Source: Streptomyces lanatus
GTDB taxonomy: Bacteria; Actinomycetota; Actinomycetes; Streptomycetales; Streptomycetaceae
DNA length: 64,000 nucleotides
Direction of reading: 5' to 3'
NCBI RefSeq assembly: GCF_014655715.1
Contig: NZ_BNBM01000012.1
Span: 62,001 to 126,000, forward strand
The position numbers were made by a program, and so were the translations under genes. Of the stretch, positions 26,946-34,762 are shown one piece after another. How positions within the stretch are numbered: position 1 is the first letter of the stretch; every line of letters starts with the position of its first letter. Below the pieces are notes generated by a model. That model saw only the letters and a list, made by a program, of their open reading frames with translations. It did no database searches and was not told where the DNA came from.

Positions 26946-27728
26946 TCAGAGCGAGGACGCCGCCGACGCGATCGCCGACGCGAACGTCGAGACCTCGGTG
27001 TAGACACCCGGCGCGTTCGGCCGGGCGCACCCTATGCCCCAGCTCACGATGCCGACCTGGATCCAGGCGTTGCTCGCGTCGCGGCGGAACATCGGGCCGC
27101 CGGAGTCACCCTGGCAGGTGTCGACGCCGCCCTGGGGCAGCCCCGCGCAGATCTCCTCGTTCGCGATGAGACCGCTGTAGCCGCTGTAGGAACGGCACTG
27201 GGCGTCGCTGACGAACGGCACATTGGCCTTGAGCATGTAGCGCTGCTGGCCACCGCCCTCGGTGGCCGCGCCCCAGCCGGCGACGGTGAAGGTGCCGGTG
27301 TTGTACTGCGTGGTCGTGGCGATCTTCAGCGTCGGCAGGTTGATCGGCTGGGCGAGCTTGATGAGCGCCCAGTCCTTGCCGTCGCCGTTGTAGCCGGGGG
27401 CCCGGTACACATACGTGGAGCGGACCTGCACCCGGCCGCTGGTGGACTGCAGGTCCACGACGCCCGCGGTGGCGGTGATGGAGGTGTTCGCGCCGGTCGC
27501 GCCCACACAGTGCGCGGCGGTGAGCACGATCTGCTGGGTGTAGAGCGCGCCGCCACAGCCCATGGAGAGCCGGACCATGAACGGGAACTCGCCCTGCGTG
27601 GCACGGGTTCCGCCGACGACACGCGAGTCGGCGGCCTGCGCGGCCGAGACGGGCTGAAGGCTGACGATCGCGAGAGCGGCGGCGCCGAGGGCCGCGCATC
27701 TCTTGAGCGCGGTGAGGAGCTTCTTCAA
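26946..27728 (-). CDS. sprT: Secreted trypsin-like serine protease (SprT-like)
   Basis: A 260-residue S1A protease close to Streptomyces griseus trypsin. A signal peptide and short propeptide end before VVGGTRATQGEFPFMVRL, the mature N-terminus of active trypsin. The triad is His in TAAHC, Asp in KDWALIKL and Ser in GDSGGP; the S1-pocket Asp six residues before the Ser (VDTCQGDSGG) predicts cleavage after Arg/Lys. Six Cys suit three disulphides. The start codon is TTG at 27728 with GGAAGG upstream; no ATG or GTG fits better. A nested inverted repeat lies 62-112 bp upstream. Confidence 0.93.
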   Translation of the reverse strand: MKKLLTALKRCAALGAAALAIVSLQPVSAAQAADSRVVGGTRATQGEFPFMVRLSMGCGGALYTQQIVLTAAHCVGATGANTSITATAGVVDLQSTSGRVQVRSTYVYRAPGYNGDGKDWALIKLAQPINLPTLKIATTTQYNTGTFTVAGWGAATEGGGQQRYMLKANVPFVSDAQCRSYSGYSGLIANEEICAGLPQGGVDTCQGDSGGPMFRRDASNAWIQVGIVSWGIGCARPNAPGVYTEVSTFASAIASAASSL

Positions 27729-27789
27729 CGTGATGCCTTCCGTGGGGGGTTGGACATACGAAGGTGGAGAGAGCGCTGAAATGTTGGGG

Positions 27790-27840
27790 GCATGTCAGAT
27801 CAAAAGGGCGATCGCTCGCGCTGATCGCCTACTGACATGC
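27790..27840. promoter_or_regulatory. Nested inverted repeat upstream of the trypsin gene
   Basis: Outer arms GCATGTCAG and CTGACATGC (9 bp, perfect) enclose inner arms GGCGATC and GATCGCC (7 bp, perfect). It lies between the trypsin start and the end of the Cmx-like gene. It may be a dimer-of-dimers operator or the terminator of the MFS gene transcribed toward it. Confidence 0.5.
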
Positions 27841-27952
27841 GCCGGTCAATTCTTGTGCTGGATTATGGGAATGCGGGAGCGCCCCCACAAGGGGCAGATT
27901 CCGGCCACCCCACCCGCCGAGCACGGGCGGGGTGGCTCAGGAACTCGCCGGC

Positions 27953-29140
27953 TCAGGCCCGAAGGGCCGCCGCGGACGCCCCGTCCCGATCCCGTACGAG
28001 GCGACGGCGCACCGTGCGGAACCCCGCCGTCACCAGCGCCAGCGCGACGAGCACGGCACTGACCCACACCGGCGACCGGTGGCCGAGGCCCGCCCCGATG
28101 GCCGTACCGCCGAGCCAAGGCCCCAGTGCCGCGCCCACGTTGAACGCGGCGGTCGCGAATCCGCCGACCAGCGTGGGGGCGTCGGGCGCGGCGTACAGCG
28201 CCTGGGAGATGAGCGTGGACCCGACCCCGAAGGACAGCGCCCCCAGCAGCAGGACGAGCCCGAGCGCGACGGCCGGCCGCCCGGCGCCGAGCGCGAGGGC
28301 GACCCAGCCGAGGCACAGCGCGCCGCCGCCCCCGGCCAGCACCGCGCCGGGCCGGCGATCGGCGAGACGCCCGCCCACGGTGACGCCCACGAACGACCCG
28401 GCGCCGAACAGCGCGAGGACGATGGGCACCCAGCCGCTCGCCAGGCCCGTCACCCGCGTGACCAGGGGCGCGAGATAGGTGAAGGTGCAGAAGGTGGCCC
28501 CGTTGACCAGCGCGCCCAGCAGCAGCACGACCCGCAGCCGAGGGTCACGCAGCGACCGCAGTTCACCGCGCAGCGCGGGCCGCCCGGAGTCGGCCGAGCC
28601 GCCGGGCACGGACCTCGCCACGGCCACGACCGCGGGCAGCGACACCAGCGCCACGGCCCAGAACGCCGCACGCCACCCCCAGAGTTGACCGAGCAGCGCC
28701 CCCGCGGGCACCCCCACCACACAGGCCAGCGTGACCCCGCCGAGCAGCGTGGACGTGGCCCGCCCCTTGGCCTCCGGCGCGACCATCCCGGCCGCCGTGC
28801 CGAGCGCGACGGCCAGAAAACCGGCGTTGGCGAGCGCCCCGACGACCCGGGTGGCGACCAGCACCCCGAAGCTGTCGGTCACCGCCCCGACGACATGGAC
28901 GGCGAGGAACACCCCCAGAAACCCAAGCAGCGCCCCGCGCCGCGACCACCGCCTCGCGAGCCCCGCCATGAGCGGCGCCCCGACCACCATCCCGGCGGCG
29001 AAGGCGGAGGTGAGCGCACCGGCCGCGGGCACCGAGACCCCCAGGTCCCGCGCGATGTCCGGCACCAGCCCGGACAGCATGAACTCGGACGTCCCCTGTG
29101 CGAACACGGCGACGCCCAGCAGAAAGAGAGCGAATGGCAT
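27953..29140 (-). CDS. Cmx/CmlR-like MFS efflux protein (chloramphenicol type)
   Basis: A 395-residue 12-helix major facilitator. PFALFLLGVAVFAQGTSEFM at the start, LVPDIARDLGVSVPAAGALT, the motif-A-like GARRWSRRGALLG loop region and the motif-C helix CVVGVPAGALLGQLWGWRAAFW match actinobacterial Cmx/CmlR drug:H+ antiporters as I remember them. Chloramphenicol export is the family activity; the true substrate here is not shown. The start at 29140 places the first helix directly after the Met. It lies 106 bp behind the EamA gene on the same strand and so may share TetR control. Confidence 0.87.
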   Translation of the reverse strand: MPFALFLLGVAVFAQGTSEFMLSGLVPDIARDLGVSVPAAGALTSAFAAGMVVGAPLMAGLARRWSRRGALLGFLGVFLAVHVVGAVTDSFGVLVATRVVGALANAGFLAVALGTAAGMVAPEAKGRATSTLLGGVTLACVVGVPAGALLGQLWGWRAAFWAVALVSLPAVVAVARSVPGGSADSGRPALRGELRSLRDPRLRVVLLLGALVNGATFCTFTYLAPLVTRVTGLASGWVPIVLALFGAGSFVGVTVGGRLADRRPGAVLAGGGGALCLGWVALALGAGRPAVALGLVLLLGALSFGVGSTLISQALYAAPDAPTLVGGFATAAFNVGAALGPWLGGTAIGAGLGHRSPVWVSAVLVALALVTAGFRTVRRRLVRDRDGASAAALRA

Positions 29141-29246
29141 GAAGAAACTCCGCAACCCGAAGTCGAAGTGAGAACGGCACGTCGAACGGCCGTCCGGCAG
29201 CGGAGTGTTGGGAACGAGCCCTGAGCGAGCCCTGATCAGCCCGACA

Positions 29247-30227
29247 TCACGAACAGCCACCGGAGAGCCGGTGGCCGGAGTCTGGAGGCCTCGGGGCTGG
29301 ACACGGAGGCAGGCTATGCGCACCCCGCGACGCGGAGCCACCGGTTTTCCGTGGCGACGTCGCGCGAACCCCGCGCTGCACGATCACGACGGCGGCCAGC
29401 CCCACAGCCAGCCCCAGAGCGGTCTGCACCCCGAACGGCTCCCCGAACATCAGCGCTCCCCACACCGCCGTCACCGGCGCCATGAGGAACATGAGCGCGT
29501 TGACCTTGGTGATCCCGGACCGCCGCAGGATGATCCAGTACAGCCCGTACCCACCGAAGGTGGACAGGGCGACGAGCCAGACGACCGCGCCCCAGAAGGC
29601 GGCCTCGGCAGGGGGTTCGGCCGCCCCGGTGCTCACGGCGAACACCGTGAACAGCACGGCGCTGGTGGCGCAGTGGACGGTGAGTGCCACCCCGGGCGGC
29701 ACCGGTGCCCGGGAGCGGCTCTCCAGGAAGGTGGCCGCCACCAGGGCGAGCATGCCGAGGAACGGGACGAGATAGGCCCACAGGGCGACGCCGGTCGCCG
29801 CCGTCGCGTCGGCCGCGGTGACGATGACGACGCCGCCCACCCCGAGCCACAGACCGAGCCACTGCCGGCGTGAGACGTACTGCCGCAGCAGCGGCCCGGC
29901 CAGCGCGCCGGCGACGAGGGGCTGGACGCCGTCGATCAGTGCCGTGGTGCCGCTGGAGACGCCGAGCTGGATGGCGTAGTAGACGGTGAGCAGATAGCCG
30001 CTCTGCGACAGCGCGCCGATCACGGTCTGCCGTACGACGTCCCGCGCGCCGAGACCCCGCCATGACGCACGGCCCACCAGGGCGGCGACGACCAGCAGGA
30101 CCACGGCGAGCGGCAGGAACCGCCACATCAGGATCGTGACCGCGGACGCGCTGCCCGCGCCGAGCTTGGCCCCGATGAACCCCGAGCTCCAGCACAGCAC
30201 GAAGGCGATCGACAGCAGAGCGTTCAC
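29247..30227 (-). CDS. EamA/DMT-family transporter
   Basis: A 326-residue membrane protein with ten predicted helices in two EamA repeats (NALLSIAFVLCWSSGFIGAK opening the first, ALWAYLVPFLGMLALVAATF the second). Members export metabolites or take part in drug efflux; substrate unknown. The GTG at 30227 is preferred because GGAG lies 9 bp before it and the protein then begins with the first helix; GTG 30242 and ATG 30236 lack a usable site. A hydrophilic Pro/Ser-rich tail of about 30 residues follows the last helix. It is divergent from a TetR gene with twin operators between. Confidence 0.87.
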   Translation of the reverse strand: MNALLSIAFVLCWSSGFIGAKLGAGSASAVTILMWRFLPLAVVLLVVAALVGRASWRGLGARDVVRQTVIGALSQSGYLLTVYYAIQLGVSSGTTALIDGVQPLVAGALAGPLLRQYVSRRQWLGLWLGVGGVVIVTAADATAATGVALWAYLVPFLGMLALVAATFLESRSRAPVPPGVALTVHCATSAVLFTVFAVSTGAAEPPAEAAFWGAVVWLVALSTFGGYGLYWIILRRSGITKVNALMFLMAPVTAVWGALMFGEPFGVQTALGLAVGLAAVVIVQRGVRATSPRKTGGSASRGAHSLPPCPAPRPPDSGHRLSGGCS

Positions 30228-30242
30228 GCCCACCATCTCCAC

Positions 30243-30258
30243 TAAACAGATCGGTCTA
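30243..30258. promoter_or_regulatory. TetR operator box 1
   Basis: TAAACAGATCGGTCTA, matching box 2 in 14 of 16 positions. It is next to the EamA start, where a bound repressor would block EamA transcription. Confidence 0.6.
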
Positions 30259-30278
30259 CTCGGCTCCGTACCAGAGAC

Positions 30279-30294
30279 TATACAGATCGGTATA
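30279..30294. promoter_or_regulatory. TetR operator box 2
   Basis: TATACAGATCGGTATA is a dyad (TATAC-N6-GTATA) 10 bp before the TetR start. Box centres are 36 bp apart, so repressors could sit near each other on one DNA face. Confidence 0.65.
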
Positions 30295-30304
30295 CTCGTG
30301 TGTC

Positions 30305-30886
30305 ATGAGCACCGAGGAGCAGCCGCAGCGGGTCATGATGACGCGCGCCGCCCGACGCGTCCTGGAGGCCGCCGAGCGGCTGTTCTACGAGCGCGGCATC
30401 CATGCCGTGGGGGTGGACCTCATCGCCGCGGAGGCGGGGGTGACCAAGAAGACCCTCTACGACCGCTTCGGCTCCAAGGAGCGGATCGTCGTGGAGTACC
30501 TGACCGCCCGCGACGAACGCTGGCGGGCCTTCCTCGCGCCCTATCTCGACGCGGAGGGCATGACGCCTCGTGAACGCGTCCTGGCCGTGTTCGACGCCTC
30601 CCGCGCCTGGTCGGCCGAGCACGGCTCCAAGGGATGCAGCATGGTCAACGCGCACGCCGAGATCAGCGACCCCGCCCACCCGGCCTTCCCGGTCATCGCC
30701 GGGCAGAAGGAGTGGATGCTGGCCCTGTTCACCCGTCTCGCCGGGGCCGTCGCCCTGGATGACGCGGACCGTCTGGGCCGGACGCTCCTGCTCCTGCACG
30801 AGGGAGCCCTGGTCGCCCACGGCCTGAACATCTTCCCGGACCCCATCGCGCACGCCCGTGACGAGGCGGCAGCCCTGCTCGGTTAG
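30305..30886 (+). CDS. TetR/AcrR-family repressor of the EamA/MFS genes
   Basis: A 193-residue TetR-type regulator. The DNA-binding region (GVDLIAAEAGVTKKTLYDRFGSKERIV, about residues 37-63) is followed by a TetR C-terminal domain with KGCSMVNAHAEISDPAHPAF, typical of a subgroup that often sits next to transporters. Twin boxes with the core ACAGATCGGT lie directly upstream, so autorepression and control of the divergent EamA and probably the following Cmx-like gene are likely. Ligand unknown. Confidence 0.9.
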   Translation: MSTEEQPQRVMMTRAARRVLEAAERLFYERGIHAVGVDLIAAEAGVTKKTLYDRFGSKERIVVEYLTARDERWRAFLAPYLDAEGMTPRERVLAVFDASRAWSAEHGSKGCSMVNAHAEISDPAHPAFPVIAGQKEWMLALFTRLAGAVALDDADRLGRTLLLLHEGALVAHGLNIFPDPIAHARDEAAALLG

Positions 30887-30923
30887 GACAGGATCCGACC
30901 TCTTTCCCGCCTAACGTGCTCCC

Positions 30924-31493
30924 ATGACCCCCTCCGACGGCACCCAGCCCCTCGCCTTCACCTCCGCCCCCGCCCTCGACACCTGGCTGACCGGCCACCC
31001 CGCCCCGCACCCCGGCCTTTGGGTCAAGGTCGCCAAGAAGGGCTCCGGTATCCCCTCCGTCACAGCCGCCGAGATCAATGACCTGGCCCTGTGCCACGGC
31101 TGGATCACCGGGCAGCGCAAGGGGATCGACGAGACGTACTACGCCCAGCGCATCACCCCGCGCCGGCCCGGCAGCCTCTGGTCGATGGTCAATGTGCGGC
31201 GCGTGGCGGAACTGGCCGCCGAGGGCCGTATGCGTCCTGCGGGCCTCGCCGAGGTCGACGCCGCGAAGGCGGACGGGCGGTGGGAGGCGGCGTACGAGTC
31301 GCAGAGCAGGGCGGAGGTGCCGGGTGAGCTGGCGAGGGCGCTGGAGGTGGATCCGGGTGCCAGGGCGGCCTTCGAGGGGCTCGGCAGGACGGAGCGTTAC
31401 CAGCTGATGCTCGGCCTGCTGCAAGCCCGGACCCCGGGCGCCCGGGAAGGCCAAGTCGCCGCGATCCTGCGGGAGTTGACGCAGCGCCGGTGA
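30924..31493 (+). CDS. YdeI/OmpD-associated family protein
   Basis: A 189-residue protein with the YdeI pattern: LWVKVAKKGSGIPSVTAAE, the ALCHGWITGQRKGIDETYYAQRITPRRPGSLWSMVN core and a C-terminal helical region with a GLGRTERYQLMLGL motif. The family is linked to bacteriocin or peptide tolerance in some bacteria, but the biochemical role is unknown to me. It lies 37 bp behind the TetR gene and may be co-transcribed with it. Its last codons form part of a bidirectional terminator. Confidence 0.85.
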   Translation: MTPSDGTQPLAFTSAPALDTWLTGHPAPHPGLWVKVAKKGSGIPSVTAAEINDLALCHGWITGQRKGIDETYYAQRITPRRPGSLWSMVNVRRVAELAAEGRMRPAGLAEVDAAKADGRWEAAYESQSRAEVPGELARALEVDPGARAAFEGLGRTERYQLMLGLLQARTPGAREGQVAAILRELTQRR

Positions 31494-31512
31494 GTGCAGA
31501 ACTCACCGGCGC
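31484..31512. terminator. Bidirectional terminator between YdeI-like and YceI genes
   Basis: GCGCCGGTGAGT and ACTCACCGGCGC form a perfect 12-bp stem with loop GCAGA. It overlaps the final codons of the YdeI-like gene and precedes the YceI stop. Confidence 0.75.
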
Positions 31513-31529
31513 CCGGAAATCCCCATACC

Positions 31530-32084
31530 TCAGGCGTTCTTGATCGCCGAGATGTCGAAGTTCAGCTTGATCTTGTCGGAGACCAGCACGCCGCCCGTCT
31601 CCAGCGCGGCGTTCCAGGTCAGGCCCCACTCGGAGCGCAGGATCTCCGCCTTGCCCTCGAAGCCGACCCGCTCGTTGCCGAAGGGGTCCTTCGCGGCGCC
31701 GTTGAACTCCAGGTCGATGCTGAGCGGCCGGGTGGTGCCGAGGATCGTGAGGTCGCCGGTGATCCGGTAGTCCTCACCGCCGAGGGACTCCGCCGCGGTG
31801 GAGCGGAAGGTCATCGTCGGGAACTCCTCGATCTTGAAGAAGTCCGCGCTCTTGAGGTGCCCGTCGCGGTCCGCCGAGCCGGTGTCGATGCTCTCCATCT
31901 TGACGTCGATGGAGGCCGTGGACGCCGACGGGTCACTGCCGTCCAGGTGCAGCGAGCCGCTGAAGTCGACGAACTTGCCCTTGACGTTGGTGACCATGGC
32001 GTGCCGGACGGTGAAGCCGATCGTGGAGTGGGCCGTGTCGATCGTGTAGTCACCGGTCAGGGCGGAGAGGTCGGTGTTCCCCAT
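31530..32084 (-). CDS. YceI-family lipocalin-like protein
   Basis: A 184-residue YceI-domain protein: LTGDYTIDTAHSTIGFTVRHAMVTNVKGKF opens the extended beta-barrel; FKIEEFPTMTFRST and ITGDLTILGTTRPLSIDLEF follow in the usual order. The family binds polyisoprenoids or amphiphilic lipids in a barrel. This member has no signal peptide and so is probably cytoplasmic. Upstream (32085-32274) is AT-richer DNA with TTGAA repeats (TTGAATCTTGAAC near 32164) that may bind a regulator. CDS ends in a shared terminator. Confidence 0.9.
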   Translation of the reverse strand: MGNTDLSALTGDYTIDTAHSTIGFTVRHAMVTNVKGKFVDFSGSLHLDGSDPSASTASIDVKMESIDTGSADRDGHLKSADFFKIEEFPTMTFRSTAAESLGGEDYRITGDLTILGTTRPLSIDLEFNGAAKDPFGNERVGFEGKAEILRSEWGLTWNAALETGGVLVSDKIKLNFDISAIKNA

Positions 32085-32274
32085 GACGTGCTCCTTCGAA
32101 GCGATAGCGATAGCGATTGATGTCGAGTCTCGGAGGTCGAATCTCTGACGTCGACCGCTTATGTTGAATCTTGAACTACATCAACGCCACCGACCGTAGA
32201 CCTATTCCGTTCGACTTTCAACATCATCCCCAAAGTGTTGGCGTGATTACGGTGAGGTGGTAGATGCCCAGGAC

Positions 32275-34608
32275 ATGACCACTCAGCGCACAGGGCTCAC
32301 CCGACCCACCCGCCGAGCCGTCCTCCTCGCGGCGGCGCTCCTCGCCACGACCGCTCCCGCCGCCCACGCCATGCCCGGCGACGCCTACGACGCCCTCCGC
32401 CGCCGCTGGCTCGACATCGTCCTCGGCACCGGCTACGACCCCGCCGCCGAGCCGTACGCCTCCCGTCTCGCCGAGACCGGCACCCTCGCCCGCGGCTTCC
32501 GGGCCACCATGGCCCCGACCTCCACCTCCCTCTGGCCCGGCCACCCCTTCGACCCGCCCGCCGGCATCACCCAGAGCTACGGCCGGCTGTGGACGATGAC
32601 CCAGGCCTACGTCCAGCAGGGCACCGGATCCACCGCCGACCCGGACCTCCTCGCCGATGTGCTGCGCGGCCTCGACCACCTCTCCGCCACCGTCTACAAC
32701 CCCTCCACCACCCGCTACGGCAACTGGTGGGAATGGCAGATCGGCAGCCCACGCCTGCTGATGGACATCACGGCCGCCCTCTACGACCACCTCACCGAGG
32801 CCCAACGGGAAGCCGCCTGCGCCGCCGTCGACCACTTCATCCCGGACGCCATGCTCACCGACTACTCCGGCACCTCCACCGGCGCCAACCGCGTTGACCT
32901 GTGCCGCAGCGTCGCCCTGCGCGGCATCCTCGGCCACGCCCCGGCGAAGATCGCCCTCGCCCGCGACGCGCTCTCGCCGGTCTTCCCGTACGTCACCAAG
33001 GGCGACGGCCTCTACGCCGACGGCTCCTTCGTCCAGCACACCTGGGTCGCCTACTCCGGCACCTACGGCCAGGTCCTCCTCGACGGCCTCGGGCGCCTCT
33101 TCGCCCTGCTCGCGGGCTCGGAGTGGGAGGTGACCGACCCGGGCAGGCAGATCGTCCTGGACAGCGTCGAGCGGGCCTACGCGCCGCTCATCCACGACGG
33201 GTTGATGATGGACGCCGTCAACGGCCGTGCCATCAGCCGGGGTTACCTCAAGAGCGACGACCGTCAGGTCATGCGCAGCGACCACTACCACGGCCAGGCC
33301 CTCATCGCCGCGATCGCCCTCCTGGCGACAGCGGGCGGCGCGAGCGCGGCGGAACGCGAGCGCTGGTACGGCCGGATCAAGGGATGGATCGAACGGGACA
33401 CGGTGACGCCGATCTTGACGGCTCGTCAGTTCGATACAGCCGACCTGGCACGACTGCACGCGGTGGCGGCGGAGTCGGTCCCCGCGGCCCCGGAACCCAC
33501 CGGCCACCACCTCTTCGCCGCCATGGACCGGGCCGTCCACCGCCGGCCCCGCTTCGTCGCGAGCATCGCCATGGCCAGTGACCGCATCGCCCACTACGAG
33601 TGCGGCAACGGCGAGAACCCGCGCGGCTGGCACACCGGCGCCGGAATGCTCTCCTGGTGGGCGGACGGCCTGGGGGACCAGTACACCGACTGGTACTGGC
33701 CGACCGTCGACTGGTACCGCCTCCCCGGGACCACCGTCTCCACCCGCCGCCTCCCCGACAAGGCGGGCGGCGAGTGGGGCGAGCCCAAGCCCGCCGTGCG
33801 CTGGGTCGGCGGCACGACCGACGGCGAGTACGCGGCGATCGGGCAGCACCTGAAGGGGCTGGGCTCGACCCTCGAAGCCCGTAAGTCGTGGTTCTGCGCC
33901 GAGGACGCCATCGTCTGCCTCGGAGCCGGGATCACCTGCACGGACGGCGTCCCCGTCGAGACGGTCGTCGACAACCGCAACCTGGGGGAGGGCGGCACCC
34001 AGGCCCTCGTACGCGGCCTCCGCTGGGCCCATCTGGAGGGCCATGGCGGCTGGGTGGTGCCGTACGGCGCACTGCGCACCCTGCGCGAGGACCGCACCGG
34101 CGCCTGGGCCGACATCAACACCACCAGCACGACCGAGCGCCGCACCCGCCGCTGGCAGACCCTGTGGCTCGACCACGGCACGGACCCGACCGACGCGGCC
34201 TACGTCTATCTGCTCATGCCCGGCGCCCGCCGCGCCGAAGTGGCCGCCCGCGCCGCCGACCGGGGGTGGCTGTCGGTCCTGGCCAACGACGCCGCCTGCC
34301 AGGCCGTCGCCGTGCCCGCTCTGGGGGTGACGGCCGCCAACTTCTGGGAGCCCGGCACGGCGGGCCCGCTCACCGCCACCTCCGGGGCGAGTGTCCTGCT
34401 CCGCCGCGACGGCCGTACCGCTACGCTCTGCGTCAGCGAGCCGCCCCGCACGGGTGAGCCGCTGGAGATCGTCTGGGACCATCCCGTACGCCGGATCCTG
34501 CGGGCGGACGACTCGGTCGAGATCCTCGCGACCGGACGCCGGCTGAGGGTCCGTATCACTCCGGGGATGGTATGTGCGACCCACCGATGTGAGGTGGCTC
34601 TCGCCTGA
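32275..34608 (+). CDS. Secreted polysaccharide lyase family 8 enzyme
   Basis: A 777-residue lyase that cleaves uronic-acid polysaccharides such as hyaluronate, chondroitin or xanthan by beta-elimination. A Tat signal (TRPTRRAVLLAAALLATTA) precedes the helical toroid domain with the catalytic trio Asn205 (STGANRVD), His255 (FVQHTWVAY) and Tyr264 (YSGTYGQ); the aromatic substrate patch NWWEWQIG is present. The beta-sandwich domains fill the rest to RCEVALA. ATG 32275 is chosen for the signal peptide; GTG 32257 is possible. It is a lone gene, and the substrate cannot be fixed from sequence. Confidence 0.9.
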   Translation: MTTQRTGLTRPTRRAVLLAAALLATTAPAAHAMPGDAYDALRRRWLDIVLGTGYDPAAEPYASRLAETGTLARGFRATMAPTSTSLWPGHPFDPPAGITQSYGRLWTMTQAYVQQGTGSTADPDLLADVLRGLDHLSATVYNPSTTRYGNWWEWQIGSPRLLMDITAALYDHLTEAQREAACAAVDHFIPDAMLTDYSGTSTGANRVDLCRSVALRGILGHAPAKIALARDALSPVFPYVTKGDGLYADGSFVQHTWVAYSGTYGQVLLDGLGRLFALLAGSEWEVTDPGRQIVLDSVERAYAPLIHDGLMMDAVNGRAISRGYLKSDDRQVMRSDHYHGQALIAAIALLATAGGASAAERERWYGRIKGWIERDTVTPILTARQFDTADLARLHAVAAESVPAAPEPTGHHLFAAMDRAVHRRPRFVASIAMASDRIAHYECGNGENPRGWHTGAGMLSWWADGLGDQYTDWYWPTVDWYRLPGTTVSTRRLPDKAGGEWGEPKPAVRWVGGTTDGEYAAIGQHLKGLGSTLEARKSWFCAEDAIVCLGAGITCTDGVPVETVVDNRNLGEGGTQALVRGLRWAHLEGHGGWVVPYGALRTLREDRTGAWADINTTSTTERRTRRWQTLWLDHGTDPTDAAYVYLLMPGARRAEVAARAADRGWLSVLANDAACQAVAVPALGVTAANFWEPGTAGPLTATSGASVLLRRDGRTATLCVSEPPRTGEPLEIVWDHPVRRILRADDSVEILATGRRLRVRITPGMVCATHRCEVALA

Positions 34609-34762
34609 CGGCTTTGTACGACCCCCACAACCCGCAAGCCCTCTGAGCAGTCGGAAAGGCTGCATCCGGTGATGGTTCTGTTCAGGGGTACCAGGAAAAG
34701 GGTCCGAGGACTGTACGGAGTCAACGGCTCGCTTTCCCGCGCGTCCTTCGTAAGGTCGCTAC

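Noticed and set aside
32100..32120. GCGATA tandem repeat before the YceI gene
   Set aside because: Only two full copies and a partial one; more likely chance than a functional repeat.
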